Of a DNA stretch of 64,000 nucleotides, positions 1 to 7,717 are shown piece after piece (positions within the stretch are counted from its first letter, which is position 1; every line of letters starts with the position of its first letter). Position numbers and translations under genes: made by a program. The DNA is taken from the NCBI RefSeq assembly GCF_030534315.2, contig NZ_CP130558.2, forward strand, positions 2,470,501 to 2,534,500. Direction: 5' to 3'. Below the pieces are notes generated by a model, which was given only the letters and a program-made list of their open reading frames with translations, was not told where the DNA came from and made no database searches. This stretch comes from Thermoanaerobacterium sp. CMT5567-10 (GTDB lineage Bacteria > Bacillota > Thermoanaerobacteria > Thermoanaerobacterales > Thermoanaerobacteraceae).

Positions 1-19
1 ATAAAAGATTAATTTCAAA

Positions 20-72
20 ATCTGTGATATTTATCACAAACATTATGTTGATTTTGTTGTATAGTATATTAT
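20..72 (+). promoter_or_regulatory. CRP/FNR-type palindrome (HcpR-like) with adjacent promoter
   Basis: A perfect inverted repeat TGTGATA-TT-TATCACA lies at 23-38, matching the TGTGA-N6-TCACA form used by CRP/FNR-family proteins. A TATAGT at 60-65 can act as -10 and would place transcription start near 72, so the dyad centre (30.5) sits about 41.5 bp upstream, the classic position for an activator that contacts RNA polymerase. No good -35 is visible, which also fits an activated promoter. Clostridial HcpR sites reported upstream of hcp and frdX genes have this form; assignment to HcpR is inference. Confidence 0.6.
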
Positions 73-99
73 GGCATATAAATGAATGGAGGTTATCAA

Positions 100-465
100 A
101 TGGTTAAAAGGAAGATAGTAAAGATTGATGAAGAGAAGTGCAATGGATGTGGACTTTGTATTTCACCGTGTGTTGAAAGCGCTATCGTTTTAGTAAATGG
201 AAAAGCTAAAGTCATAAGTGAGGAGCTTTGTGATGGTGCTGGGGTATGCTTGAATGTATGTCCAACAGGTGCTTTGTCCATTGAAGAAAGGGAAGCGGCA
301 CCTTTTAACGAAGAAGCTGCATTGAAGCACAAGGCTACCATCAACAAAGATAGATGTTCATATTGCGGCAATAGCGATGACGATGCACCAATCTTGACAT
401 ATAAATACAAAGGAGAAATAAAGCAAGTCTGTGTAAGATGCCTTCCACATCTTATTCATGGTTAA
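100..465 (+). CDS. FrdX-like polyferredoxin
   Basis: A 121-residue cytoplasmic iron-sulfur protein. Residues 14-24 carry a standard CxxCxxCxxxC motif. The second motif is C44-x5-C50-x3-C54, as in CDGxGxC ferredoxins in which one ligand comes from elsewhere. The C-terminus adds two CxxC pairs (86/89 and 111/114), probably a zinc- or iron-binding ribbon. The ATG at 100 is preferred over the upstream in-frame ATG at 82 because GGAGG lies between them. The upstream TGTGA-N6-TCACA dyad suggests the frdX-type ferredoxin linked to hydroxylamine reductase/nitrosative stress regulons. Its electron partner is not in the window. The 3' end overlaps a convergent small ORF by 14 bp. Confidence 0.8.
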   Translation: MVKRKIVKIDEEKCNGCGLCISPCVESAIVLVNGKAKVISEELCDGAGVCLNVCPTGALSIEEREAAPFNEEAALKHKATINKDRCSYCGNSDDDAPILTYKYKGEIKQVCVRCLPHLIHG

Positions 466-757
466 TTCTTTTTGGAATATTAGGCGGTGGTGAAGATGCG
501 CCAAGCTCTTTATGGCGTGGCGAATGGACAACTGTGATGCTATTCATGATTATTTCTATGTCTTCATCACTGCCTTTTGTTTTTTTCCTAAGTTCTACTC
601 TAGGTAGAACTACTGTGACCTCATGTGGCACATCTATGTTTGTCTTTCTTTCTATTTCAATATCCAGACCATAAAGTCTTAGAGTTATTTTGTCATATCC
701 TTTATTTTTTTTAAAGAATTTTTTTATCATTTTTAATAAATCATTTATATTAATCAT
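452..757 (-). CDS. small hypothetical protein, weakly BCCP-like
   Basis: A 101-residue ORF convergent with the ferredoxin gene and overlapping its last 14 bp. Start chosen at 757 because GGGGG lies about 7 nt upstream; a longer frame from 820 has no ribosome site. The N-terminal part (basic helix, then a strand-rich LRLYGLDIEIERK) and a later HSP...SSPPP stretch faintly recall biotin carboxyl carrier proteins, but the biotinylation region with its EAMKM-type lysine is absent. It could be an unrelated small protein or a decayed carrier. I do not recognise a function with confidence. Confidence 0.5.
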   Translation of the reverse strand: MININDLLKMIKKFFKKNKGYDKITLRLYGLDIEIERKTNIDVPHEVTVVLPRVELRKKTKGSDEDIEIIMNSITVVHSPRHKELGASSPPPNIPKRINHE

Positions 758-885
758 AATAAAACCCCCAATACAATTTATGAAAAAGTAATATATACGT
801 TCATATAAATGATGATGCATTGTATAAAATAAAGAATTTGATAGAAAATATAGAAAAAGTAATTAAGAAAAGAAAGGGTGTTTTT

Positions 886-1434
886 ATGAAAAATAATATG
901 ACAGCAGCAAATCTGCGATCTGCATTTGGTGGAGAAAGCATGGCATATCAAAGGTATAAAGCGTGGGGTAAAATTGCTATGCAAGAAGGTTTTGGAAATG
1001 TATCAAAATTATTTAATGCAATTGCATACGCAGAAGAAGTTCACGCCGGAAATCACTTTAAAGCACATAAAGACATAGAGGGAGATTTTTTAGTACCAGC
1101 AATGGCTGGATTTGGCATAGGAAACACGTCGCTTAATTTAGGTAAAGCTATAAGTGGAGAACTTTTTGAAGTAAATGAGATGTATGCAACTTACATTGCT
1201 ACAGCAGAATTTCAGCAAGAACAGGAAGCTTTAAAATCATTTACATGGGCTAGAGAAGCTGAAAAAATTCATGCTGATCTTTTCAAAGAAGCCAAGTTAT
1301 CTGTTGACATGGGCAAAGACGTTAACTTCAATGAAGTACATATTTGCAGTGTTTGTGGCTATACGACAGTAGGACCTATACCTGAGAAGTGTCCTGTCTG
1401 TGGGGCAGAAAAAACGAAATTTGTGTCTTTTTAA
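886..1434 (+). CDS. rbr: rubrerythrin
   Basis: A 182-residue peroxide-reducing non-haem di-iron protein of the anaerobe oxidative-stress response. The N-terminal four-helix domain has the paired E..ExxH ligands (EEVHAGNHF, and EAEKIH later), and the C-terminus is a rubredoxin-like domain with CSVCG...CPVCGAEK. The ATG at 886 follows GAAAGGGTG at a good distance; an upstream in-frame ATG at 820 has no ribosome site. The last 51 bp, with the downstream 48 bp, form the left copy of a 99-bp direct repeat made by the neighbouring IS, so the gene itself remains intact. Confidence 0.93.
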   Translation: MKNNMTAANLRSAFGGESMAYQRYKAWGKIAMQEGFGNVSKLFNAIAYAEEVHAGNHFKAHKDIEGDFLVPAMAGFGIGNTSLNLGKAISGELFEVNEMYATYIATAEFQQEQEALKSFTWAREAEKIHADLFKEAKLSVDMGKDVNFNEVHICSVCGYTTVGPIPEKCPVCGAEKTKFVSF

Positions 1435-1482
1435 TTTTTTCCAGTAGTCTACTATTGCAATGAAAAGCATTTAGGTATATAC
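1384..1482 (+). repeat. 99-bp direct repeat, left copy (IS target duplication)
   Basis: Identical base for base to 3457-3555 and directly abutting the left IS end. It covers the last 51 bp of rubrerythrin including the stop, plus the intergenic TTGCAA promoter element. In this copy the -10 reads TATACC rather than TATACT because the IS begins at the next base. Confidence 0.93.
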
Positions 1483-1582
1483 CCTGACTTTTGCAGCAAA
1501 AAAGGATAAAAAAAGCCCATAAGCCCTTTAAAATGAAGGCTTTCGGGCTTTCTGTTTTTGTCAATAAGTTGTAGTGGAAATG

Positions 1583-3295
1583 TCATTTTTTTACTTCTCC
1601 TAAAATTTTTTTAATCTCTCCTAATGTCATAATCTTTTTCCCAAAATCAATACCTAATTCTTTACCTATATCTTCAAGAACATCATTATTAAAATCAAAC
1701 AGGTAATAATTTTCTTGTATGTAACTGCAGGATGCTTTTGCTAGACTCTCAAGTATAGCTGAAACAGAATATTTTCCATTTAATCTATATTCAAGTATCC
1801 TCACAATTACAAGTGATATAAAGCATATCAGAAAATGAGCATCAATATGCTCTTTTAGTGATAAATACACCGGTCTGCTTTCGATATCACTTTTAGTTAT
1901 TTTAAAAGATTCTTCTATTTTCCAAAGGCCACGGTACATTTCAATAATTTTATCATCAGATTCTTTGTATTCGCTAGTAACTATTGCATAGTATCCATCA
2001 AATCTTTCTTCTTCTTTTAGTTTTTCCTCATCAAATGCTAAGTGTTGATGAGCACTTTCTAATATTTCGCCAGTTTCTTCATCAAAAATGAGATTCTTTA
2101 CATATTTGGAAGCACCGTAAGATGTAGCTTTATTGTATTTTGCTGGATTTTTAATTAGGTCTTTTGCTTTCTCTATTGTAGCAGCTCGTTCATATTTTGC
2201 TTTTAAGGCATACTCTTCACTATAGAAAATAACCTGTTTTTCATCAACTACCTTTTTCATTTTTTTGCCTTTAGTGGTGGTTACTAATATTTCTCTTGGA
2301 TAAAGTCTGGATTTTATCTTGAAGCTATCTCCTCTGTATGTATATCCATTTTCGTCAAGGACATATTTCTTAAATTCCTTATCCGCACAACGAACAGAAT
2401 AGCTAAATACATAACCATTACCAGCAGATAAAGTATACCAAATGTTATCGCCAGTAATGATGCCTTTATCAGCAACTACAATAATTCTTCCCAAAGAATA
2501 ATCATGTTGTATTTTCCTTAACATAGGCATAAGTGTAGTTTTATCTAGAGCATTACCAGGAAAAAGTTTATATGTAATAGGTATACCATTGGTGTCCATA
2601 AATAATCCCATCTGCACAATTGGATCTGGTCTATGTTCTTTAGAAACGCCTTTTTTACGCAATTCATCTTGTTCATCAATTTCAAAATAATAATTGGTAA
2701 CATCGTAATAAACTAGATTAGTATTTCGTTCATATAAAGACTTAATATGCTCATGAACCCAAAGTTGCAAAGCATCACTATGCTTATTGAAAAAAGATAA
2801 ACATCTGTAGATATCATCCAAAGAAAAATCAGACCTCTCAAAGAATATATCTCTATTCTCATAAGTCTTTTTCTTTGAAGCAGGATACAATAAGCGTGAA
2901 AATACGAGAAGTTTCATAATAGCATTAGCATCATACTCTTCTTTTGAATGACGCTGCCTGTTTTTCAAAAATTTATCCAATTCAAGCTCATGATAAATCT
3001 TACTAAATGCAGCATAGCCAAAGTTTTTACGGTTATCCGTATTAACCAAAAGTCTTTCATTAGGAGAAAAATTAAGAGCAATTGGAGCCTTTTTCATGGC
3101 TTTTTGTTCATTCAATTCTTTAACCTTTTGTTCAAAAAAAGCGATAGGATCATCGTATTGTTTTTGAAGTTCATCGAGGTATCCAAGGGATTTAATAGTA
3201 ACAGTCCTTGTATGCCCTCTTTCTTTATCGCGATATCCATCTGCAATAGATAAGTATATTCTTCCGGAACTACGTTTGCTTTTCTTTAAATACAC
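1583..3295 (-). CDS. IS1634-family DDE transposase
   Basis: About 570 residues, full length for the family and without frameshifts, so probably functional. It opens with the family-typical YLKKSKRSSGR...SIADGYRD segment. Central acidic catalytic segments include YYDVTNYYFE and VVADKGI, and the C-terminal YRGLWKIEESFKITK holds the glutamate of the Y-(2)R-(3)E-(6)K signature typical of IS4-related enzymes. A GTG start at 3295 is preferred over the TTG at 3310 because GGGGGAG sits 6 nt before it. A promoter TTGCGG-17-TATAAT is visible on the minus strand (3358 to 3330). Confidence 0.92.
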   Translation of the reverse strand: MYLKKSKRSSGRIYLSIADGYRDKERGHTRTVTIKSLGYLDELQKQYDDPIAFFEQKVKELNEQKAMKKAPIALNFSPNERLLVNTDNRKNFGYAAFSKIYHELELDKFLKNRQRHSKEEYDANAIMKLLVFSRLLYPASKKKTYENRDIFFERSDFSLDDIYRCLSFFNKHSDALQLWVHEHIKSLYERNTNLVYYDVTNYYFEIDEQDELRKKGVSKEHRPDPIVQMGLFMDTNGIPITYKLFPGNALDKTTLMPMLRKIQHDYSLGRIIVVADKGIITGDNIWYTLSAGNGYVFSYSVRCADKEFKKYVLDENGYTYRGDSFKIKSRLYPREILVTTTKGKKMKKVVDEKQVIFYSEEYALKAKYERAATIEKAKDLIKNPAKYNKATSYGASKYVKNLIFDEETGEILESAHQHLAFDEEKLKEEERFDGYYAIVTSEYKESDDKIIEMYRGLWKIEESFKITKSDIESRPVYLSLKEHIDAHFLICFISLVIVRILEYRLNGKYSVSAILESLAKASCSYIQENYYLFDFNNDVLEDIGKELGIDFGKKIMTLGEIKKILGEVKK

Positions 3296-3329
3296 ATTAA
3301 ACTCCCCCAATAAAATTCAATATAACTAT

Positions 3330-3358
3330 ATTATACCACAATCCATAATAATCCGCAA
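3330..3358 (-). promoter_or_regulatory. transposase promoter
   Basis: On the minus strand TTGCGG (3358-3353), a 17-nt spacer and TATAAT (3335-3330) precede the transposase start by about 35 nt. Confidence 0.7.
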
Positions 3359-3456
3359 CCAAAATATGACAAAAATTTAAAAAAATTTTACCCGGAATCG
3401 TTAGTAAAATTGCTGGTTCCGGGTTACGCTACATAAAATTTTGCTGCAAAACTAGG

Positions 3457-3555
3457 GAGAAGTGTCCTGTCTGTGGGGCAGAAAAAACGAAATTTGTGTC
3501 TTTTTAATTTTTTCCAGTAGTCTACTATTGCAATGAAAAGCATTTAGGTATATAC
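3457..3555 (+). repeat. 99-bp direct repeat, right copy (IS target duplication)
   Basis: Perfect copy of 1384-1482. It contains a promoterless fragment of the rubrerythrin 3' end (3457-3507) and keeps the TTGCAA-17-TATAC(T) promoter intact for the downstream RNA. Confidence 0.93.
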
Positions 3556-3556
3556 T
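3528..3556 (+). promoter_or_regulatory. sigma-A promoter for the downstream RNA
   Basis: TTGCAA (3528-3533), 17-nt spacer and TATACT (3551-3556), placing transcription start near 3563. All but the final T of the -10 lies inside the IS-generated duplication. Confidence 0.7.
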
Positions 3557-3562
3557 AAAATC

Positions 3563-3782
3563 ATAATAAAGGTCCTGAGAAGTTTAGTTACGGCAAATTT
3601 GTTTTCAACCAACACCATGACATCGGGAATCTAAGTTCAATTACGTATGAATAGCCTACATTGATGGGACTTCAGAAATAATTGACAGGATACCCACTTT
3701 AAAAGCGGGCTTGAAAACATAGCCGAACGGCTTCGCGGGATAGACTGGATGTAAAAAAACCGGCAATTGCCGGTTTTTTTTA
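3563..3782 (+). ncRNA. probable structured non-coding RNA, family not assigned
   Basis: About 220 nt with no open frame, between a strong promoter and a strong terminator. Visible pairing includes TCCTG..GAAGT near the 5' side with ACTTC..CAGGA about 100 nt later, a CCCaCTT/AAGcGGG hairpin near 3695-3715 and AGCC-GAAC-GGCT at 3721-3732. A GTTCAATTAC stretch resembles a tRNA T-loop. Size, position and autonomy fit a free-standing RNA such as the clostridial raiA-motif RNA or a 6S RNA, but I cannot align it to either from memory. It could also be a leader for the uridine-kinase-like gene, although the terminator argues for a separate RNA. Confidence 0.5.
3753..3781 (+). terminator. intrinsic terminator of the ncRNA
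   Basis: Self-complementary ACCGGCAATTGCCGGT (3759-3774) followed by a run of T. Confidence 0.85.
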
Positions 3783-3837
3783 TACATAGATTTAAAAGGT
3801 AATTTATTTGTAATATAATCTAGTAAGAGGTGATTTT

Positions 3838-5481
3838 ATGAATTTAAATATTGATGGGAAAACGTATTTCTTTTCTGAAGGTATTACATTGGAGGATATA
3901 TCACAGAATTTTAAAGATATGCATAAAGCAAAAATAGTTGCGGCAAAAGTGGATAATCTCATGGTTGATTTGTCTACAAAGGTAGACAGGGATTGTGAGA
4001 TACAATTTGTTGACATGTCGACAGAAGAAGGTATGATGGTATACAGAAGAAGCCTTACATTTGTCTTGATTAAAGCGGTAAAAGACATCTTACCAGATTC
4101 AAAAGTCACTATTGAGCACTCTTTAGGTAAAGGATTGTACTGTGAAATACATGGCTCTACAGTGAATAATAGAATAGTTCAAACTATTAAAAATAGAATG
4201 AAAGAAATAATTGATGCCGATTATCCTATAGTTAAAAAATATATGGATAAGAAAGAAGCATTAGATTTATTTATGAAAGAGGGCCTTGAAGAAAAAGTAA
4301 GTCTTTTTAAGTATAGCGATAAAGAAAAAATTCCTGTTTATTTTTGCGACGATGTTGTCGATTTTTTTTACAGTCCCTGTGTCCCATCCACTGGATATTT
4401 GGAACTTTTTGATTTGTTTCTTTACTTTCCAGGTGTGATATTATTATTTCCTGATCCTGCAAAACCTGATATTCTTCCTCGGTTTATGGATGTTCCAAAG
4501 TTGGCATCCATATTTAAAGAAGCTGAGGAATGGGCAAATATACTTGATATAGGATATGTAGCATCTTTAAATGATATGATTAAAAATGGCCATGGGAGGG
4601 AGCTTGTTTTAATATCTGAGGCACTTCATGAAAAGAAGATTGCCAGCATAGCAGATCATATATATCAAAATAAGATGATAAAGTTAGTACTGATTGCAGG
4701 GCCTTCATCATCTGGAAAGACGTCTTTTGTGCATAGATTAAGTGTGCAACTTAGAGTAAATGGCTTAAAACCACTGCCAATATCTCTTGATAATTATTTT
4801 TTGCCGAGAGAGCTGACTCCAAAAGATGAATTTGGCAATTATAATTTTGAAACGATTGATGCTTTGGATTTAGAGCTTTTTAACGATCATATAATAAAGC
4901 TTATGCTAGGGGAAGAAGTAAAGCTGCCGATCTTTAACTTCAAAAAAGGAGTAAGAGAAGAAAACGGGAAAAAAGTTAAACTTGATAAAAACCAAATAAT
5001 TCTTGTGGAAGGCATACATGGATTAAATGAAAAGCTAACTAGAGATATACCAAAAGACAGCAAGTACAGGATATACATAAGCGCTTTGACGCAGTTAAAC
5101 CTTGACGAGCACAACAGAATATCTACTACCGAAACACGACTTCTAAGAAGGATTGTGAGAGACAATCAGTTTCGCTCTAGCGATGCCGAAGAAACAATTC
5201 TTATGTGGCCGTCTGTAAGAAAAGGTGAGGAAAATTATATTTTCCCATATCAGGAAGATGCAGATATTATGTTTAATTCATCGCTTCCTTATGAACTGCC
5301 TGTTATAAAGAAATACGCTGAGCCTCTTTTAAGAGAGATAGATAAAGACAGCAGGGCTTTTTCGGTTGCACAAGAGCTTTTGGAGATATTAAGCTATTTT
5401 GTAAATCTGGAAGATGAATCTGCAATTCCTCCAAATTCTTTAATTAAAGAATTTATTGGTGGAAGCTGTCTTGATGTATAA
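3838..5481 (+). CDS. uridine-kinase-like nucleoside kinase with TGS/threonyl-tRNA-synthetase-like N-terminus
   Basis: A 547-residue cytoplasmic protein with the known clostridial architecture: a TGS-like domain (about 1-60), a second region resembling the threonyl/alanyl-tRNA synthetase SAD domain (about 60-250) without synthetase catalytic parts, and a C-terminal phosphoribulokinase/uridine kinase domain. The kinase P-loop is GPSSSGKT near residue 288, followed by SLDNYF and the VEGIHGLN strand. Presumed to phosphorylate a nucleoside such as uridine or cytidine; the true substrate of this long form is not settled. AGAGGTGA lies 7 nt before the ATG. Confidence 0.85.
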   Translation: MNLNIDGKTYFFSEGITLEDISQNFKDMHKAKIVAAKVDNLMVDLSTKVDRDCEIQFVDMSTEEGMMVYRRSLTFVLIKAVKDILPDSKVTIEHSLGKGLYCEIHGSTVNNRIVQTIKNRMKEIIDADYPIVKKYMDKKEALDLFMKEGLEEKVSLFKYSDKEKIPVYFCDDVVDFFYSPCVPSTGYLELFDLFLYFPGVILLFPDPAKPDILPRFMDVPKLASIFKEAEEWANILDIGYVASLNDMIKNGHGRELVLISEALHEKKIASIADHIYQNKMIKLVLIAGPSSSGKTSFVHRLSVQLRVNGLKPLPISLDNYFLPRELTPKDEFGNYNFETIDALDLELFNDHIIKLMLGEEVKLPIFNFKKGVREENGKKVKLDKNQIILVEGIHGLNEKLTRDIPKDSKYRIYISALTQLNLDEHNRISTTETRLLRRIVRDNQFRSSDAEETILMWPSVRKGEENYIFPYQEDADIMFNSSLPYELPVIKKYAEPLLREIDKDSRAFSVAQELLEILSYFVNLEDESAIPPNSLIKEFIGGSCLDV

Positions 5482-5595
5482 AAAAGTTCTAAAATGGTAT
5501 TGAATTAATATGATATTAGTGCTAATATTTTTTTAAGAAGAATTTTGGGCTTTTTGGTAATTTTAATTTTATTGGAAAAAAGGAGGACGATTTTT

Positions 5596-6936
5596 ATGAA
5601 CATTATTGACCCTGCTGTAGGAGCGATTATCAATTACATTGATAAAGATCCCGAAAAAAATCTACAAACCATGGCCAATCTCATGTCAAAAATAGCTGTA
5701 TTACCGAGGCACAGACAGCAAATAGAAAGTGTAAAGGCATTTTTAGAAGATAAAGACAGCAATTGGTACAAATTCACGATTAAAGGAATTAAAAATATTG
5801 ACAAAAATATTTTAAAGACATTAATGATTAATTTTTTGGTAAATGCCAGCCTTAAAGGCATTCCAAAACAGCAAGAGTGGGAAAAAAAGTTAGATGCCAA
5901 TGTGCCATGGGCAATATTAATGGATCCGACAGAAGCATGTAATTTAAATTGTGTAGGTTGTTGGGCAGGAAAGTACAATCCACATAATCTTTCTTATGAG
6001 ACAATGGATAAAGTTTGTAGTGAAGCAGAAGAACTTGGTGTCTATTTTATAGTCTTATCTGGTGGCGAACCCACCGTTAGAATGAAAGACATAATAAAAC
6101 TTGCTGAAAACCATAAGAATCAAGTATTTCATTTGTTTACAAATGGAACACTTATAGATGAGGATATGGTAAAAGAAGTTAAAAGGGTAGGGAATATCAC
6201 ATTTGCAATTAGTATAAACGGTTTGAAGGAGAACAATGATGCAATAAGAGGTCAAGGAACTTTTGACAAAGTAATGAAAGCAATGGATTTATTAAGAGAA
6301 AATGGTGTTTTATTTGGGTATTCTGCAACATATACGAGAACTAATATTGAGGAAATATTCAGTGATGAATTCGTCGATAAAATGATAGAAAAAGGTGCTT
6401 ACTTTGCTTGGTATTTTACATATATACCTGTTGGAAAAGATCCAGATGTCAAATTCATGGTTACACCTGAGCAGAGGAAATATGCGTATGAAAAGATAAA
6501 TTATATAAGAGCCACAAAAGAGCTTTTTGCAATTGATTTTTGGAATGATGGCGAATTTAGCGGAGGATGTATTGCTGGTGGTAAGAGATATCTGCATATA
6601 AATGCAGCAGGTGATGTGGAACCATGTGCTTTTATTCATTATGCTAATGTTAATATAAATGATGTGAGTTTAAAAGAAGCACTTATGTCGCCAATAATGA
6701 AATCATACAGGAAAAGGATGCCCTTTAACCAAAATCACTTAAGGCCGTGTCCACTAATTGATAATCCTAAAGAATTGTTAGATATAGTTAGGGAATCAAA
6801 AGCTAAGCATACTGAAAACAGTGAAGCATCTCACATTGAGAACTTGTATATTGATCTGACGAAGGTAGCAGACAATTGGGGAGAAGTTGCTGATGACATC
6901 TGGGAAAAGAAGAATGCCTCAAAAAAAGAAGCTTGA
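5596..6936 (+). CDS. radical SAM protein with SPASM-like C-terminus
   Basis: A 446-residue protein with the radical SAM cluster motif CNLNCVGC near residue 115-122, the GGEP motif (VLSGGEPT) and a C-terminal cysteine region (GGCIAGG, CAFIHY, CPLIDNP) like that of SPASM/twitch auxiliary-cluster enzymes. An N-terminal extension of about 100 residues precedes the barrel. It may modify a small molecule or peptide; I do not recognise the substrate. Start at 5596 is set by AAAGGAGGA 8 nt upstream. The stop codon overlaps the -35 of the next gene's promoter, a winged-helix regulator, so the two may be functionally linked. Confidence 0.85.
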   Translation: MNIIDPAVGAIINYIDKDPEKNLQTMANLMSKIAVLPRHRQQIESVKAFLEDKDSNWYKFTIKGIKNIDKNILKTLMINFLVNASLKGIPKQQEWEKKLDANVPWAILMDPTEACNLNCVGCWAGKYNPHNLSYETMDKVCSEAEELGVYFIVLSGGEPTVRMKDIIKLAENHKNQVFHLFTNGTLIDEDMVKEVKRVGNITFAISINGLKENNDAIRGQGTFDKVMKAMDLLRENGVLFGYSATYTRTNIEEIFSDEFVDKMIEKGAYFAWYFTYIPVGKDPDVKFMVTPEQRKYAYEKINYIRATKELFAIDFWNDGEFSGGCIAGGKRYLHINAAGDVEPCAFIHYANVNINDVSLKEALMSPIMKSYRKRMPFNQNHLRPCPLIDNPKELLDIVRESKAKHTENSEASHIENLYIDLTKVADNWGEVADDIWEKKNASKKEA

Positions 6937-6961
6937 CTAGGTATGCAAAATACCCTATTAT
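6933..6961 (+). promoter_or_regulatory. promoter with dyad operator in its spacer
   Basis: TTGACT (6933-6938), 17-nt spacer, TATTAT (6956-6961). The spacer contains GGTAT-GCAAA-ATACC (6940-6954), a dyad placed where a repressor would block polymerase. The gene read from it is a winged-helix protein, so autoregulation is plausible. Confidence 0.55.
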
Positions 6962-6988
6962 AATTAGAGGAAGAAATGGGGTGTTTGT

Positions 6989-7648
6989 GTGCCTTTAACG
7001 AGAAGGAAGATAGACTTTTTAGAAGCTCTTATTGAGCTTTACGACAAAAATAAAGTTCCTGTTCATTATGTTGATGTTGCAAATTCTATGGGCATAAGCA
7101 AATGGACGGCTTATGATATGCTGACAGAACTAGAAGAATTAGGATATGTTCAGAGCGAATATTATCTAGATGAGGATAAATCGCTTGGCAGATCGATTTT
7201 AGTTTACACACCTAAAGAAAGCGCTTATGATGTTGTAAACAAAAGCAGTACACATGAATGGAATACTGTAAAAGAAATGTTGTTAAACGTGATTAAAAAA
7301 AATGACAATACAATATTAGTCGATGATTTTATAAATGAGAAAAAAACTACATTAAAACCATTGAAGTTTTGTGCTTATGCACTTACGACTTTACTTTTAC
7401 AGATAAAGACACTTGATGTTGCAACAGTGGAAAGCATAAAGAATTCTATAAATATTACTGGTTCTGAAGCACCTGTAATGTTATTTATAGGTATTGTAAT
7501 AGGATTTTACATCGATTATCACTTAGTCAGTGAAAGCAGGAAAGTATTTGATAAAATTAATATTTTCCATAAATATATAAGAGAATTGAGTTCTAATGAT
7601 AAGACATTGTTAAATAATTTCTTTAAAGAATCACTTTTGTACATTTGA
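6989..7648 (+). CDS. winged-helix transcriptional regulator, uncharacterised
   Basis: A 219-residue protein starting at GTG. Residues 1-75 form a DNA-binding winged helix (helix-turn-helix in VHYVDVANSMGISKWTAYD, then a LEELGYVQSEYYL recognition/wing segment). The C-terminal part is mostly helical with one hydrophobic helix (MLFIGIVIGFYI) that could bury in a dimer core or touch the membrane. No ligand family is recognised. A dyad sits in its own promoter, and it is directly downstream of the radical SAM gene. A terminator starts at its stop codon, so it is the last gene of its transcript. Confidence 0.75.
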   Translation: MPLTRRKIDFLEALIELYDKNKVPVHYVDVANSMGISKWTAYDMLTELEELGYVQSEYYLDEDKSLGRSILVYTPKESAYDVVNKSSTHEWNTVKEMLLNVIKKNDNTILVDDFINEKKTTLKPLKFCAYALTTLLLQIKTLDVATVESIKNSINITGSEAPVMLFIGIVIGFYIDYHLVSESRKVFDKINIFHKYIRELSSNDKTLLNNFFKESLLYI

Positions 7649-7668
7649 GACCCTTTGGGTCTTTTTTT
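7648..7668 (+). terminator. intrinsic terminator
   Basis: AGACCC-TTT-GGGTCT followed by TTTTTT, starting at the regulator stop codon. Confidence 0.9.
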
Positions 7669-7717
7669 GTATAATAAAAAATATTTTAAAGAAAATAAAT
7701 TGAGGAGGTGTTTTTTT

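Larger units (their letters stand above)
1483..3456 (-). mobile_element. IS1634-family insertion sequence, complete
   Basis: A 1974-bp element bounded by CCT...AGG ends with a shared 13-bp inverted repeat TTTTGCAGCAAAA (1489-1501 and, inverted, 3439-3451). It holds one intact transposase gene on the minus strand. A GCCC...GGGC hairpin with a T-rich tail (about 1514-1558) lies near the left end, and an ACCCGGAA/TTCCGGGT hairpin (3390-3424) upstream of the transposase promoter could shield it from outside transcription. It is flanked by a perfect 99-bp direct repeat. IS1634 itself is known for unusually long, variable target duplications, which agrees with this assignment. Confidence 0.93.

Noticed and set aside
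96-410. Minus-strand ORF opposite the ferredoxin gene
   Set aside because: Shadow of the ferredoxin coding frame, no start signal and no family resemblance.
3563-3782. tmRNA, SRP RNA, T-box or known metabolite riboswitch
   Set aside because: No tRNA-like ends or tag frame, no SRP GGTGC/GNAR core, no T-box GGTGG sequence, and no recognised riboswitch core; the strong terminator precedes the next gene's ribosome site without an alternative antiterminator that I can see.
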